A stretch of DNA of 13,475 nt from Nanosynbacter sp. (GTDB lineage: Bacteria; Patescibacteriota; Saccharimonadia; Saccharimonadales; Saccharimonadaceae). The notes under the pieces are model-generated. The model saw nothing but the letters and a program-made list of their open reading frames with translations, had not been told where the DNA came from and did not search any database. The first letter of the stretch is position 1; every line of letters starts with the position of its first letter. The position numbers were made by a program, and so were the translations under genes. The DNA is taken from NCBI GenBank assembly GCA_015257445.1, contig JABZKE010000003.1, positions 1 through 13,475 on the forward strand, in the 5' to 3' direction. Positions 1 to 5,585 of this stretch are shown here, piece after piece.

Positions 1-304
1 GTTCGCACTTATTGCCGAGTAACACACGTTTAAGATATTTAAGACCGAAAGAATCGGCGACAAAATCTGTACGAATATAACCGGCAGTGTTCAAAGCGCT
101 GATGATTTCCTTGAAAACTTTTGGGCGATAGGCTTTGAGGGTTTCCGGATGATATTGCATCATATAGTACAGAAAACGTACGTGCCAAACCAATTGATCC
201 ATGGAAAAATAATTTTTCTCCACGTAGCGTTCGGCGCGCTTGCTAAGCCCGAGTCCGGAAACGGATTTTAGCGTAGACGCAGGTTTACATTTAGGTTTCT
301 TCAT
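1..304 (-). CDS. Alpha-CTD-like regulatory protein, paralogue of the 1757-2416 gene (3' end cut by window edge)
   Basis: About 101 codons are visible, from the ATG at 304 (GGAGGT 7 nt upstream) to the left edge. The alternative ATG at 310 lies only 1 nt after the Shine-Dalgarno sequence and is unlikely. Residues about 13-80 align without large gaps to residues 20-100 of the 219-aa gene at 1757-2416. Shared blocks are LGLSK near the start, a DQLVW/DELLW block, and AGYIR followed by an acidic residue and a later LKRL/LRRL block. The LSKR stretch fits the start of the RNA polymerase alpha-subunit C-terminal domain, with Arg at the place of the DNA-contacting R265 of E. coli RpoA. The sigma-region-4-like half of its paralogue would lie beyond the edge and cannot be seen. 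It follows the 339-812 gene by 34 nt, so the two are probably one operon. The role is inferred: a DNA-binding or RNA-polymerase-associated regulator. Confidence 0.7.
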   Translation of the reverse strand, partial: MKKPKCKPASTLKSVSGLGLSKRAERYVEKNYFSMDQLVWHVRFLYYMMQYHPETLKAYRPKVFKEIISALNTAGYIRTDFVADSFGLKYLKRVLLGNKCE

Positions 305-338
305 AGGCATGACCTCCATGGGTGAATCTCGGATGAGA

Positions 339-812
339 TTAGATAAAGTGACGATCGATGTTCGGATACTGAAGTCTAGCGGGTAAATAATAACCTCGGA
401 TGAGACTGAGTTTATTAAATTTAGCCATATCCAGTAACATATTGGACATATCATCACTGTAGTGATCGGCATAAAAATAATATTTATGCTGGTTTGTCGT
501 GGTGGCACAGATTAATTCATGCTCGACGCCACGACAATACTCTTTGGCTACGCGCTCAAAATGCGTGATGAGGCTAGTGAAAATTTCTTCACCATCCTTG
601 AATCTAGGGTCGCCATAAATCAGACCACCCAGGAGACATTTGCCGGAAATAGTTATTTCATGATCTTTAAGATGATGATAAAACCGGCTAAAGTCGATCA
701 TGACCTCCTGGCGATTAGGGTAACCATCCTTTTCTTCGAAAAAGAGTTGCCAATCTTTCAAAATAGTGATATTTTTGGCATGCGTATCGTGATGAATCAG
801 GGGTAGTTTCAT
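339..812 (-). CDS. Conserved-looking hypothetical protein, 157 aa
   Basis: I do not recognise this family. The ATG at 812 is chosen because AGGAGG ends 5 nt before it; the open frame extends upstream to 905 but that stretch covers the 5' leader. The protein is soluble, with no signal peptide or membrane segment. It starts MKLPLIHHDTHAKNI. The middle has a YGDPRFKDGEEIFTS block, a 'G-x-x-[FY]-x-D-x-RF-x-DG-x-x-I-x-TS' pattern that I have seen in small phage-like or CPR hypothetical proteins. Near the C-terminus is an aromatic stretch (YYFYADHYSDDM). It is the first gene of an operon with the alpha-CTD-like gene at 1-304 and has its own strong promoter (897-925) and a long leader hairpin. Function unknown; the pairing suggests a partner of the regulator. 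Confidence 0.75.
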   Translation of the reverse strand: MKLPLIHHDTHAKNITILKDWQLFFEEKDGYPNRQEVMIDFSRFYHHLKDHEITISGKCLLGGLIYGDPRFKDGEEIFTSLITHFERVAKEYCRGVEHELICATTTNQHKYYFYADHYSDDMSNMLLDMAKFNKLSLIRGYYLPARLQYPNIDRHFI

Positions 813-833
813 AATATCCTCCTCACAAGAAAT

Positions 834-877
834 GCACCTTAAAACATGGTAGGCAGGGTTCCAAAATTTTAAGGTGC
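834..877 (-). promoter_or_regulatory. 5' leader inverted repeat GCACCTTAAAA / TTTTAAGGTGC before the 339-812 operon
   Basis: A perfect 11-bp inverted repeat (834-844 and 867-877) with a 22-nt loop lies in the transcribed leader of the 812/304 operon, ending about 10 nt upstream of the AGGAGG. The same ACCTTAAA...TTTAAGGT arms occur in the leader of the related gene at 2416. A second AAGGT close to the predicted start point (about 885-893) could pair with the same ACCTT arm, so two exclusive folds are possible. Read as DNA it could equally be an operator. Confidence 0.6.
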
Positions 878-896
878 GAGTAAAAACTACCTTTAT

Positions 897-925
897 ATTA
901 TACAATGTGGTAGCTTTTATGTCAA
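897..925 (-). promoter_or_regulatory. Strong promoter of the 812/304 operon
   Basis: On the minus strand TTGACA (925-920), a 17-bp spacer and TATAAT (902-897): a full consensus match at both boxes. Predicted start point near 890, giving a leader of about 78 nt. Confidence 0.8.
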
Positions 926-993
926 TGAATAACAGGGGTGGAGGTGTTGAAATTGGGTGAAACCAACTAAGTTTTCTGTTCGGTTTTTGTCCC

Positions 994-1022
994 TTGACTT
1001 TCTTTTATTCTTATGTTAGAAT
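994..1022 (+). promoter_or_regulatory. Promoter of the 1095-1547 gene
   Basis: TTGACT at 994-999, 17-bp spacer, TAGAAT at 1017-1022 with TGT just before it (extended -10). Predicted start near 1029, which puts the ATG at 1023 before the transcript start and supports the start at 1095. It diverges from the promoter at 897-925. Confidence 0.75.
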
Positions 1023-1030
1023 ATGAATAT

Positions 1031-1094
1031 TGATTCAATAGTGAATCATGCTGGTTGTCCCGAGGGGGATAGTTCTTTGAAAGGAGATATCGGT
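1031..1094 (+). promoter_or_regulatory. 5' leader with terminal hairpin, shared design with the 9881 gene
   Basis: The leader begins with TGATTCA-ATAG-TGAATCA (1031-1048, 7-bp stem), then GGTTGTCC, a short GC-rich hairpin around TCCC-GAGG-GGGA, then GTTCTTTGAAAGGAG with the ribosome site. The leader of the paralogous gene at 9881 has the same order: terminal hairpin, GGTTGACC, second hairpin, GTTCTTTTACAGGAGG. Shared design suggests a kept control element, type unknown. Confidence 0.45.
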
Positions 1095-1547
1095 ATGGGT
1101 ATCAATGAAAATGGCAATGAAAACAAAGGCTTGTCGATCGACGAAAATTGCGACGCGAGGGTCTATCGGATTAAAGATGGACCATATCTGTCGGAGCTTT
1201 TAGAGGGGTTTAAGTTAGCTCATGATAATGAGCTAATGCGCATCGAATTCCAGGTGGAAACTGGAAAATTTCAAGCGAATAAGTGTTATGCGCAGGGAGA
1301 AGAGCTTCTTCTGGTGAAGGATTTTCAAATCCTAGAACTGAAATATTCTGACCTTTCTTATGATTACGTAAAAGTAATTGGAAGATGTTTGGCTGACTTA
1401 TCTAGTGTTTGCGAGGAAAAAGCGGTTTATACTAAGTATAAATTCGATGCGAACTATGATGTCAAAAGACGCACGGGTAGTATTAGCTTTACGAAATATG
1501 GCTTAATACGAAACCGTAATTTAATTAGTAATGCTGGAAATGAATAA
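1095..1547 (+). CDS. Hypothetical protein, 150 aa, paralogue of the 9881-10261 product
   Basis: Family not recognised. The start at 1095 is preferred over 1023 because AAGGAG lies 8 nt upstream of it and because the promoter's -10 box ends at 1022. The N-terminal 25 residues are polar and Asn/Glu-rich; the rest looks beta-rich and soluble. It is clearly related to the 126-aa product at 9881-10261. Both have a hydrophobic-Glu-Phe-x-Val block (IEFQV / LEFKV), a leucine-rich block before a QI-hydrophobic pair, a GRCLAD / GTCDAD block, and near the C-terminus an aromatic stretch followed by Lys-x-RTGS-[IL]. The two copies differ mainly in N-terminal length. It is a single-gene transcript with its own promoter and terminator. 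Function unknown. Confidence 0.75.
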   Translation: MGINENGNENKGLSIDENCDARVYRIKDGPYLSELLEGFKLAHDNELMRIEFQVETGKFQANKCYAQGEELLLVKDFQILELKYSDLSYDYVKVIGRCLADLSSVCEEKAVYTKYKFDANYDVKRRTGSISFTKYGLIRNRNLISNAGNE

Positions 1548-1575
1548 CTTTGTTTTATTACCTTTTCAATCTTTT

Positions 1576-1604
1576 GACTGCTTAGAGATTAAGCAGTCTT
1601 TTTT
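1576..1604 (+). terminator. Rho-independent terminator of the 1095-1547 gene
   Basis: GACTGCTTA-GAGAT-TAAGCAGTC (perfect 9-bp stem) followed by six T, 29 nt after the stop codon. Confidence 0.85.
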
Positions 1605-1684
1605 ATGTGAAAAATAAAGATTTCTTACATGGATGGTTTTTATAAAAATAAGTAATATGCTCTATGGTGGGAAATTTTAATAAC

Positions 1685-1748
1685 AGAAAACCCCGCAACG
1701 AAAGTAGGATTTTTAAACAAGAGAAAACCCCGCGATGAGGCGGGGTTT
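1685..1748 (-). terminator. Terminator of the 1757-2416 gene, with a broken second copy beside it
   Basis: AAACCCCGC (1725-1733) and GCGGGGTTT (1740-1748) form a 9-bp stem with a 6-nt loop just after the minus-strand stop; the following U-run is imperfect. The 12-mer AGAAAACCCCGC occurs twice (1685-1696 and 1722-1733), so the left copy looks like half of a duplicated terminator. Between 1605 and 1684 I see nothing but AT-rich spacer. Confidence 0.65.
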
Positions 1749-1756
1749 CTGAAGAT

Positions 1757-2416
1757 TTAGATGACATCGAAGAGGTCGCAATCTTTGATATAGAAATAGG
1801 CTTTCTTCATTAGTCCACGGACTTTACTAATCTTGCGATTAAGCCTCAACGCGGTCTCAGCGGTGGGATGACATTTACCATCCTCGAGTGAATACCGAAA
1901 ACAAATAATCTGGTAAGTTAACTCGTCTGGTAAAACATCTTTGAGAATCTGTCGAATTTCCTCGCGCTGCTTTTCGGTGAGCGGAGTGAAATTTTCATAC
2001 CTTTGATTGCCATAAGCGTAATCAGATTGATCAGAACTTCCCTGTTCTGGATTAATCTCGCAAAAATCTTCGAGATCAGCGGCGCAATTCCAAGCTTGAT
2101 ATTGCTCGGGCTTAGCCAGTCTGCGAAGCCGATTGAGGATAAAATCCTCGGGCTTAATGTCGTGTCGAATGTAGCCAGCACGATCGAAAGCGACATAGGC
2201 GTCCCAAAGTGGTTTTTCGAGATAACTAGCGTTTTTGGGTTGATGTTCCCTGAGGTAGGCTTCGTAGCGAACCTTCCAGAGTAACTCATCCGTGGTGCCA
2301 AATTTGCTGCTGAGGTAGCTCTCGGTATGTTTGCTGAGGCCCAAGTGGCAAATGTGGTCAAGTAAACTGGCAGATTTAACTGCTTTTCTCTCTACGGTGT
2401 TAGTTTCATGTTTCAT
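1757..2416 (-). CDS. Alpha-CTD-like plus sigma-region-4-like DNA-binding protein, 219 aa
   Basis: Start at 2416 fits AGGAGG 8 nt upstream. Residues about 18-86 (HLGLSK, then TTDELLW, then AGYIR) match the left-edge gene and resemble the RNA polymerase alpha C-terminal domain, although the NLGKxS turn of true alpha-CTDs is lost. Residues about 146-212 look like sigma-70 region 4: TEKQREEI, LPDELTYQII, then RYSLEDGK followed by a helix-turn-helix (ETALRLN...SKVRGLMKKA), the pattern of 'L..RE..VI..RYGL.DG...T..E.A..L...R..VR.I...A'. The acidic, Tyr/Gln-rich stretch 115-143 is a likely linker. No region 2 is present, so it is not a complete sigma factor. Inferred role: a promoter-binding regulator that mimics two polymerase parts. 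Its leader carries hairpins like those before the 812 operon. Domain assignment is by eye. Confidence 0.8.
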   Translation of the reverse strand: MKHETNTVERKAVKSASLLDHICHLGLSKHTESYLSSKFGTTDELLWKVRYEAYLREHQPKNASYLEKPLWDAYVAFDRAGYIRHDIKPEDFILNRLRRLAKPEQYQAWNCAADLEDFCEINPEQGSSDQSDYAYGNQRYENFTPLTEKQREEIRQILKDVLPDELTYQIICFRYSLEDGKCHPTAETALRLNRKISKVRGLMKKAYFYIKDCDLFDVI

Positions 2417-2449
2417 ATCTTTACCCTCCTAAAAATAGAAAAATGAAAG

Positions 2450-2480
2450 ACCTTAAACTTTAAATCTTCTTTTAAGGTGC
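2450..2480 (-). promoter_or_regulatory. Leader inverted repeat ACCTTAAA / TTTAAGGT before the 2416 gene
   Basis: An 8-bp inverted repeat (2450-2457 and 2471-2478); the distal arm reads GCACCTTAAAA on the transcript, identical to the arm before the 812 operon. It lies about 20 nt upstream of the AGGAGG. Confidence 0.5.
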
Positions 2481-2525
2481 TCACTTTTCAGTGTATTGAA
2501 ACGTCCTTCATACGAAGAATCGCCA

Positions 2526-2546
2526 ATTAAGTCGGAATGACTTAAT
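2526..2546 (-). promoter_or_regulatory. 5'-terminal hairpin of the 2416 transcript
   Basis: Perfect 8-bp inverted repeat ATTAAGTC-ATTCC-GACTTAAT on the minus strand. It starts at the predicted first nucleotides of the transcript (about 7 nt after the -10 box), as seen for several other transcripts here. It could protect the RNA end or be an operator. Confidence 0.5.
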
Positions 2547-2552
2547 CTATGT

Positions 2553-2581
2553 ATTTTAACATAAAAAGTTTGAAAAGTCAA
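2553..2581 (-). promoter_or_regulatory. Promoter of the 1757-2416 gene
   Basis: TTGACT (2581-2576), 17-bp spacer ending TGT, TAAAAT (2558-2553) on the minus strand; extended -10. Predicted start near 2546. Confidence 0.75.
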
Positions 2582-2652
2582 TGAAGATAACATCTTAGAA
2601 AATGGTTATGTCAAAAGAAGAATAGATAGAGTCTAGTAAGTTTCTTTAAAAA

Positions 2653-2680
2653 GAAAAAAGCCCCCGACTTCGGGAGCTTT
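2653..2680 (-). terminator. Terminator of the 2686-3165 gene
   Basis: Minus strand AAAGCTCCCG-AAGT-CGGGGGCTTTTTT: stem with one G-U pair and a six-T run, directly after the stop codon. Confidence 0.85.
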
Positions 2681-2685
2681 CTGAA

Positions 2686-3165
2686 TTAATGTGGGATATA
2701 GAAATCGGCATAACCGAGGTCATGCATGGCCTGGATGATTTCCTGAATGGAAACTTTGCCGAGATTACGAATCCTACCCCAATCGATTGAATCAAGCGCT
2801 AAAACGTCTTGGATAGTATTGATATTACGATTTCTTAGGCAGTGATAAGGCCTAGGCTTGAGATTCAAAATATCGATACTGGCGTGGCCGGGATCGTTCT
2901 TAATCAGGTACTTAGAAGCCATAATGGCTGGCTCGCTGGTGCCTTGACTAAGTTTTCGAAGCTCAATCAAGATATAATCACGGGTTTTAATTTCCTCTGA
3001 TTGCTGAAGCCTTTTGAGTGCTAGTTTAAGCGCAGCTTCTTGACGACAGGCGGCGGAAGCGGAAATCGCTTGATGCGCCTCGACGAGGTCACGAAATTTC
3101 ATAAAATCGTCTTTGTCCTGATGAATGAATCGTTTGTTGTCGCGTTTCGTAATGTGTTCGGTCAT
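2686..3165 (-). CDS. Protein with C-terminal RNA polymerase alpha-CTD domain, 159 aa
   Basis: Start at 3165 fits AGGAGG 6 nt upstream; the frame is open to 3213 but that part is leader. Residues about 96-152 are a clear alpha-CTD. They run from IDILNLKPRPYHCL through a TIQDVL helix to the helix-hairpin-helix turn NLGKVS (134-139) and IQEIIQAM. Compared with E. coli RpoA, R105 sits at R265, C109 at C269, and S139 at S299. N268 is His (108) and K298 is Val. The N-terminal 90 residues are helical and charged and replace the assembly domain of true RpoA (about 330 aa), so this is not the polymerase subunit itself. It could bind UP elements, or compete with or recruit polymerase; that is inference. 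Monocistronic, with its own promoter, leader repeats and terminator. Confidence 0.85.
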   Translation of the reverse strand: MTEHITKRDNKRFIHQDKDDFMKFRDLVEAHQAISASAACRQEAALKLALKRLQQSEEIKTRDYILIELRKLSQGTSEPAIMASKYLIKNDPGHASIDILNLKPRPYHCLRNRNINTIQDVLALDSIDWGRIRNLGKVSIQEIIQAMHDLGYADFYIPH

Positions 3166-3178
3166 AGTTCCCCTCCTA

Positions 3179-3206
3179 TGTATGAAATGTGCAATGTGTA
3201 TGAAAT
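3179..3206 (-). repeat. Direct repeat ATTTCATACA x2 in the leader of the 3165 gene
   Basis: Identical 10-mers at 3179-3188 and 3197-3206, spaced 18 bp start to start. They lie between the predicted start point (about 3214) and the Shine-Dalgarno sequence, a good place for a two-site repressor. Confidence 0.45.
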
Positions 3207-3220
3207 AATACAATAATTAT

Positions 3221-3249
3221 ATTATAATATATTTTATAATTTATGTCAA
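3221..3249 (-). promoter_or_regulatory. Promoter of the 2686-3165 gene
   Basis: TTGACA (3249-3244), 17-bp AT-rich spacer, TATAAT (3226-3221) on the minus strand; full consensus. Confidence 0.8.
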
Positions 3250-3251
3250 AG

Positions 3252-3278
3252 AAAAAGCCCCGACAGGAGTCGAGGCTT
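3252..3278 (-). terminator. Terminator downstream of paralogue A
   Basis: AAGCCCCGAC-AGGA-GTCGAGGCTT stem with one mismatch; read on the minus strand it ends in CTTTTTC. It lies after the stop at 3309 that would end full-length A, so the transcription unit still includes the detached 3' part. Confidence 0.75.
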
Positions 3279-3308
3279 CATAGATAGAGACAATTACCTA
3301 ACTTCAAG

Positions 3309-3497
3309 TTAGATGAGATTTTCTTCTCTATCCGTGAGAATTTTGGGGAAATACTCTGTGGCAAATTTTAGATCTACGCCGAAGCAATTGGTTAGATTGG
3401 CGTATTTAGATAACTTGTACCTGTTGATTAATTTGCCACCATTAACATAGATAGCAGCAAGAATTAGCCACCCTACGGGGTCTTCGTAGTCTATGTT
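3309..3497 (-). pseudogene. Detached C-terminal end of paralogue A, in frame after a TAG
   Basis: Reading on past the TAG at 3498-3500 in the same frame gives 62 sense codons and a TAA at 3309. The encoded residues align without a gap to the ends of paralogues B and C: IDYEDPVGW matches LQYDDPTDW and LQYDNPVDW, and GGKLINRYKL matches GSKLVSREKL. The full length of A would be about 384 codons, the same as B (383 aa). Codons downstream of the stop are intact, so the change is recent or the stop is read through. Confidence 0.75.
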
Positions 3498-4463
3498 CTA
3501 GGAAAAGGATTTTTGAGCTAATTGCTCGATATCACCGCCAGCTGGTAAAAAGCTTCTCCGAATAAACTGATCGAAGGTGTATCCTTGATAACTGATTTCA
3601 CGTTCAATTTCGCCGAGACTGACGTAATAAATGAAATCATGTACCGATACAGCTTCCGGTAGGTCAGCTAGAGTTTTGCCATAATCTACACTTGGTAGGT
3701 CAGACAGAGTTTTACCAGAATCTACACCAAGGTAACGATAGTAGTTAAGACATATCCATGGTTTAGCGTACTCACTAGGCTTGATGCCAATACTTGGCCA
3801 TTTGTCGGGTGAAGAGTTGACGATATCGTCAATGATGCTTTTGATTGGAAAAAGTTTTACTTCGTCGACAAATATGGTGGGAATAATCCTACTGATTATA
3901 CTGCGAATTTGTTCTGAGGTAATACTAAGAGTATAAAAGAAGCTGAGTATCTTAAATAGGTTATCTGGATAATCTGCATTACTCAAGATATAATCTTCAG
4001 ATAATTCAAAAGTAGTCTGTGCAGAAACGCCATTAATGATCAAGTTATTAATCTCGTCGAGCGAATTGGGTTCAAGATTACCACGATAAGCAATCTGGTC
4101 CATATCAGCATCAAGCGAATGAAGGTATTGTAAATCTATCTTGTCAGACCATTCAGGTATAGAGTAGACAACTTGATTGATATCTAATTGCATACCAGCA
4201 GCTTGAAGTTCTTTAAACTGATATAGAATTTTTAAGGGATCCATAATCTTAAGAATCCGTTCCAAATCAATTCCAGAATCGTGTATTTCACGCCAGTGTT
4301 TTTTGAGAAAATCACGATCTGATTTGATTTTTTCTTGATCATCGTTTTTTGCTACGCGTTTCTCAATGTCCTGAAAAGTATTGCGCAAGAAGTTCTGGTC
4401 GATTTTTCCATGAGCGGTTACTGCAGTGTTCTTAAAAATACGTAATTTTCTAAAAATATTCAT
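3498..4463 (-). CDS. Helical-repeat family protein A, 321 aa, truncated by an in-frame TAG
   Basis: First of four paralogues with no recognised function. Start at 4463 (MNIFRKLRIFK) follows AAGGGGG. The protein is alpha-helical and soluble, with degenerate repeats of about 30-35 residues marked by Gly/Asp, a hydrophobic residue and a following Ile or Val: GIDLERI, GMQLDINQV, DADMDQI, NGVSAQTTF. A conserved C-terminal block follows: KWPSIGI, AKPWICL, a TLADLPEAVSV stretch, and FLPAGGDIEQLAQ. A 36-bp tandem duplication (3658-3729) doubles the 12-residue TLxDLP unit, which is single in B and C. The ORF ends at a TAG that lines up with a TCG serine codon (S311) in C, a one-base nonsense change. 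Unlike B and C it has no DUF1653 gene in front and its promoter sits directly upstream. Confidence 0.75.
   Translation of the reverse strand: MNIFRKLRIFKNTAVTAHGKIDQNFLRNTFQDIEKRVAKNDDQEKIKSDRDFLKKHWREIHDSGIDLERILKIMDPLKILYQFKELQAAGMQLDINQVVYSIPEWSDKIDLQYLHSLDADMDQIAYRGNLEPNSLDEINNLIINGVSAQTTFELSEDYILSNADYPDNLFKILSFFYTLSITSEQIRSIISRIIPTIFVDEVKLFPIKSIIDDIVNSSPDKWPSIGIKPSEYAKPWICLNYYRYLGVDSGKTLSDLPSVDYGKTLADLPEAVSVHDFIYYVSLGEIEREISYQGYTFDQFIRRSFLPAGGDIEQLAQKSFS
3658..3729 (-). repeat. 36-bp tandem duplication inside gene A
   Basis: Units 3658-3693 and 3694-3729 start GGTAGGTCAG and end TCTACAC plus two bases on the plus strand, and differ at a few positions. They encode VDSGKTLSDLPS and VDYGKTLADLPE. 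B and C have one copy, so the duplication arose in A. Confidence 0.8.
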
Positions 4464-4481
4464 GATACCCCCTTTTTAAAG

Positions 4482-4517
4482 AGCTCGCAAAGTCTGCGCG
4501 AGCTAAACTTAAGTTTA
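4482..4517 (-). promoter_or_regulatory. Palindrome and hairpin in the leader of A
   Basis: The perfect 14-bp palindrome TAAACTTAAGTTTA (4504-4517) starts at about +2 of the transcript. It is followed by AGCTCGC-GCAGACTTT-GCGAGCT (4504-4482), a 7-bp hairpin, then the ribosome site. The same pair occurs before B and, with a changed palindrome centre, before C. It is a likely operator or RNA-stability element common to the family. Confidence 0.65.
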
Positions 4518-4525
4518 ACGAATAT

Positions 4526-4554
4526 ATTATGGCATGAGAATTATATTTTGTCAA
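4526..4554 (-). promoter_or_regulatory. Promoter of paralogue A
   Basis: TTGACA (4554-4549), 17-bp spacer ending TGC, CATAAT (4531-4526) on the minus strand. Same arrangement before B and C. Confidence 0.8.
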
Positions 4555-4645
4555 TATATCCGTTAAAGTCCAGGACCTTTGCAATGAAATCTTGCATAAA
4601 AATAAGGTAGCTCTAAGCTTATTTCTAGGAATTTATCAAGAATGC

Positions 4646-4651
4646 TATAAT
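4646..4651 (+). promoter_or_regulatory. Extended -10 promoter of the DHH/HD operon, probable leaderless start
   Basis: TGC-TATAAT with no good -35 box 17 bp upstream. The ATG at 4659 is 7 nt after the box, where transcription should begin, and there is no Shine-Dalgarno sequence, so the mRNA is probably leaderless. Confidence 0.6.
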
Positions 4652-4658
4652 ATGAAGC

Positions 4659-5585
4659 ATGATAGTCGTTACTGCTGGACGAAAATATATCGATATCGAC
4701 GCTTATGCGAGCATGATTGCTTATAGAGAATTGCTTAGGGCGACGACCGATAAGAAAGCATTAGCAATCTCTACTTCAAAAATGAATAAAACCGTGCCGC
4801 CGATGTTGCGTAGCTTGAAATATACGCTAGATAAACCAGTAGACACAGAAAAAGCAAAATTCGTGCTGCTGGATGTCTCAAATCCAGATTTCTTTGATAT
4901 CTTCGTTGATCCAAATCGCATCATTGAGGTCGTTGACCATCATCCAGGCTACGAAGAATATTGGCGCCAGAATAAAGCCGTAAAGAGTCAAATAGAAGTA
5001 ATTGGCGCAGTTTGCACACAGGTCTACGAACGCTTTGTTGAAGCCGACAAAGCGGATTTACTAGATCAAGATTTATGTAAATTACTCATAGCTGGGATTT
5101 TAGATAATACCATCAATTTGAGATCCAAAATTACTACAGAACGCGATAAAAAAGCTTACACGGAGCTAAAGAAACTCGGTGGACTAACAGATGATTTTGG
5201 TCGAGAATATTTCAGGGCTTGCGAAAGCGAACAGATGCAAGACCTAAAAACTGCAATCATAGACGACATGAAAACGGAATGGGTTAGTCCATTACTTCCC
5301 GAGGCAATTGGCCAGATAATTTTATTTAATCGAGATAGAATTACAGAAGAATTATTAAATGAAGTTTTTGCCAACTTCGATAAGTGGATGATAAATATCA
5401 TCTCCCTTGAGGATGGGCGGAGTTATCTTTACTGTGACAGCAAAGAAACGCAATCTGGACTAGAAAAACTGTTTGACACAAAAAGCAATCACGAAAATCT
5501 TGTGGTGCTTAACGATTTTATATTGAGAAAAGAAATCCTAAAGCGCGCAATTGAGTTTAATAATATAGAATATGACAGAGTGTGA
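4659..5585 (+). CDS. DHH-family phosphoesterase, 308 aa
   Basis: DHH motifs are visible in order: YIDIDAYAS (10-18, motif I, Asp12 and Asp14), LLDVSNP (70-76, motif II, Asp72), EVVDHHPGY (90-98, the DHH signature), and AGILDNT (145-151, motif IV, Asp149), followed by TTERDKKA. This set binds divalent metals and hydrolyses phosphoanhydride or phosphodiester bonds in family II pyrophosphatases and relatives. Motif I lacks the His found in true Mn-dependent pyrophosphatases (GHxxPDTD), and I see no matching SRKKQ-type C-terminal motif, so pyrophosphatase activity should not be assumed. The C-terminal 80 residues (NEVFANFDKWMINI onwards) are a probable substrate-binding domain. The start fits a leaderless transcript. 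The stop overlaps the HD gene by 14 nt, so the two are likely translationally coupled and may work on the same nucleotide or phosphate metabolite. Confidence 0.8.
   Translation: MIVVTAGRKYIDIDAYASMIAYRELLRATTDKKALAISTSKMNKTVPPMLRSLKYTLDKPVDTEKAKFVLLDVSNPDFFDIFVDPNRIIEVVDHHPGYEEYWRQNKAVKSQIEVIGAVCTQVYERFVEADKADLLDQDLCKLLIAGILDNTINLRSKITTERDKKAYTELKKLGGLTDDFGREYFRACESEQMQDLKTAIIDDMKTEWVSPLLPEAIGQIILFNRDRITEELLNEVFANFDKWMINIISLEDGRSYLYCDSKETQSGLEKLFDTKSNHENLVVLNDFILRKEILKRAIEFNNIEYDRV

Noticed and set aside
519..806. Plus-strand open frame of 95 codons opposite the 339-812 gene
   Set aside because: No ribosome site or promoter; the opposite strand has a consensus promoter, leader and AGGAGG.
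1048..1080. An 11-codon leader peptide frame (MLVVPRGIVL) before the 1095 gene
   Set aside because: No ribosome site in front, no run of a regulatory amino acid, and no equivalent separate frame in the 9881 leader.
1918..2361. Open frames overlapping the 1757-2416 gene in other frames (also 2003-2284 on the plus strand)
   Set aside because: They lack ribosome sites and family resemblance; the 219-aa frame has a good start, a paralogue and domain matches.
2583..2615. A second, upstream promoter for the 2416 gene (TTGACA near 2613 with a TTATCT)
   Set aside because: The -10 match is poor and the spacer is 18; the promoter at 2553-2581 explains the gene better.
5583..5585. TGA recoding (Gly or Trp) as in SR1/Gracilibacteria or mycoplasmas
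   Set aside because: TGA ends the DHH gene exactly at the HD gene overlap, no real gene here contains an internal TGA, and tryptophan is coded by TGG.
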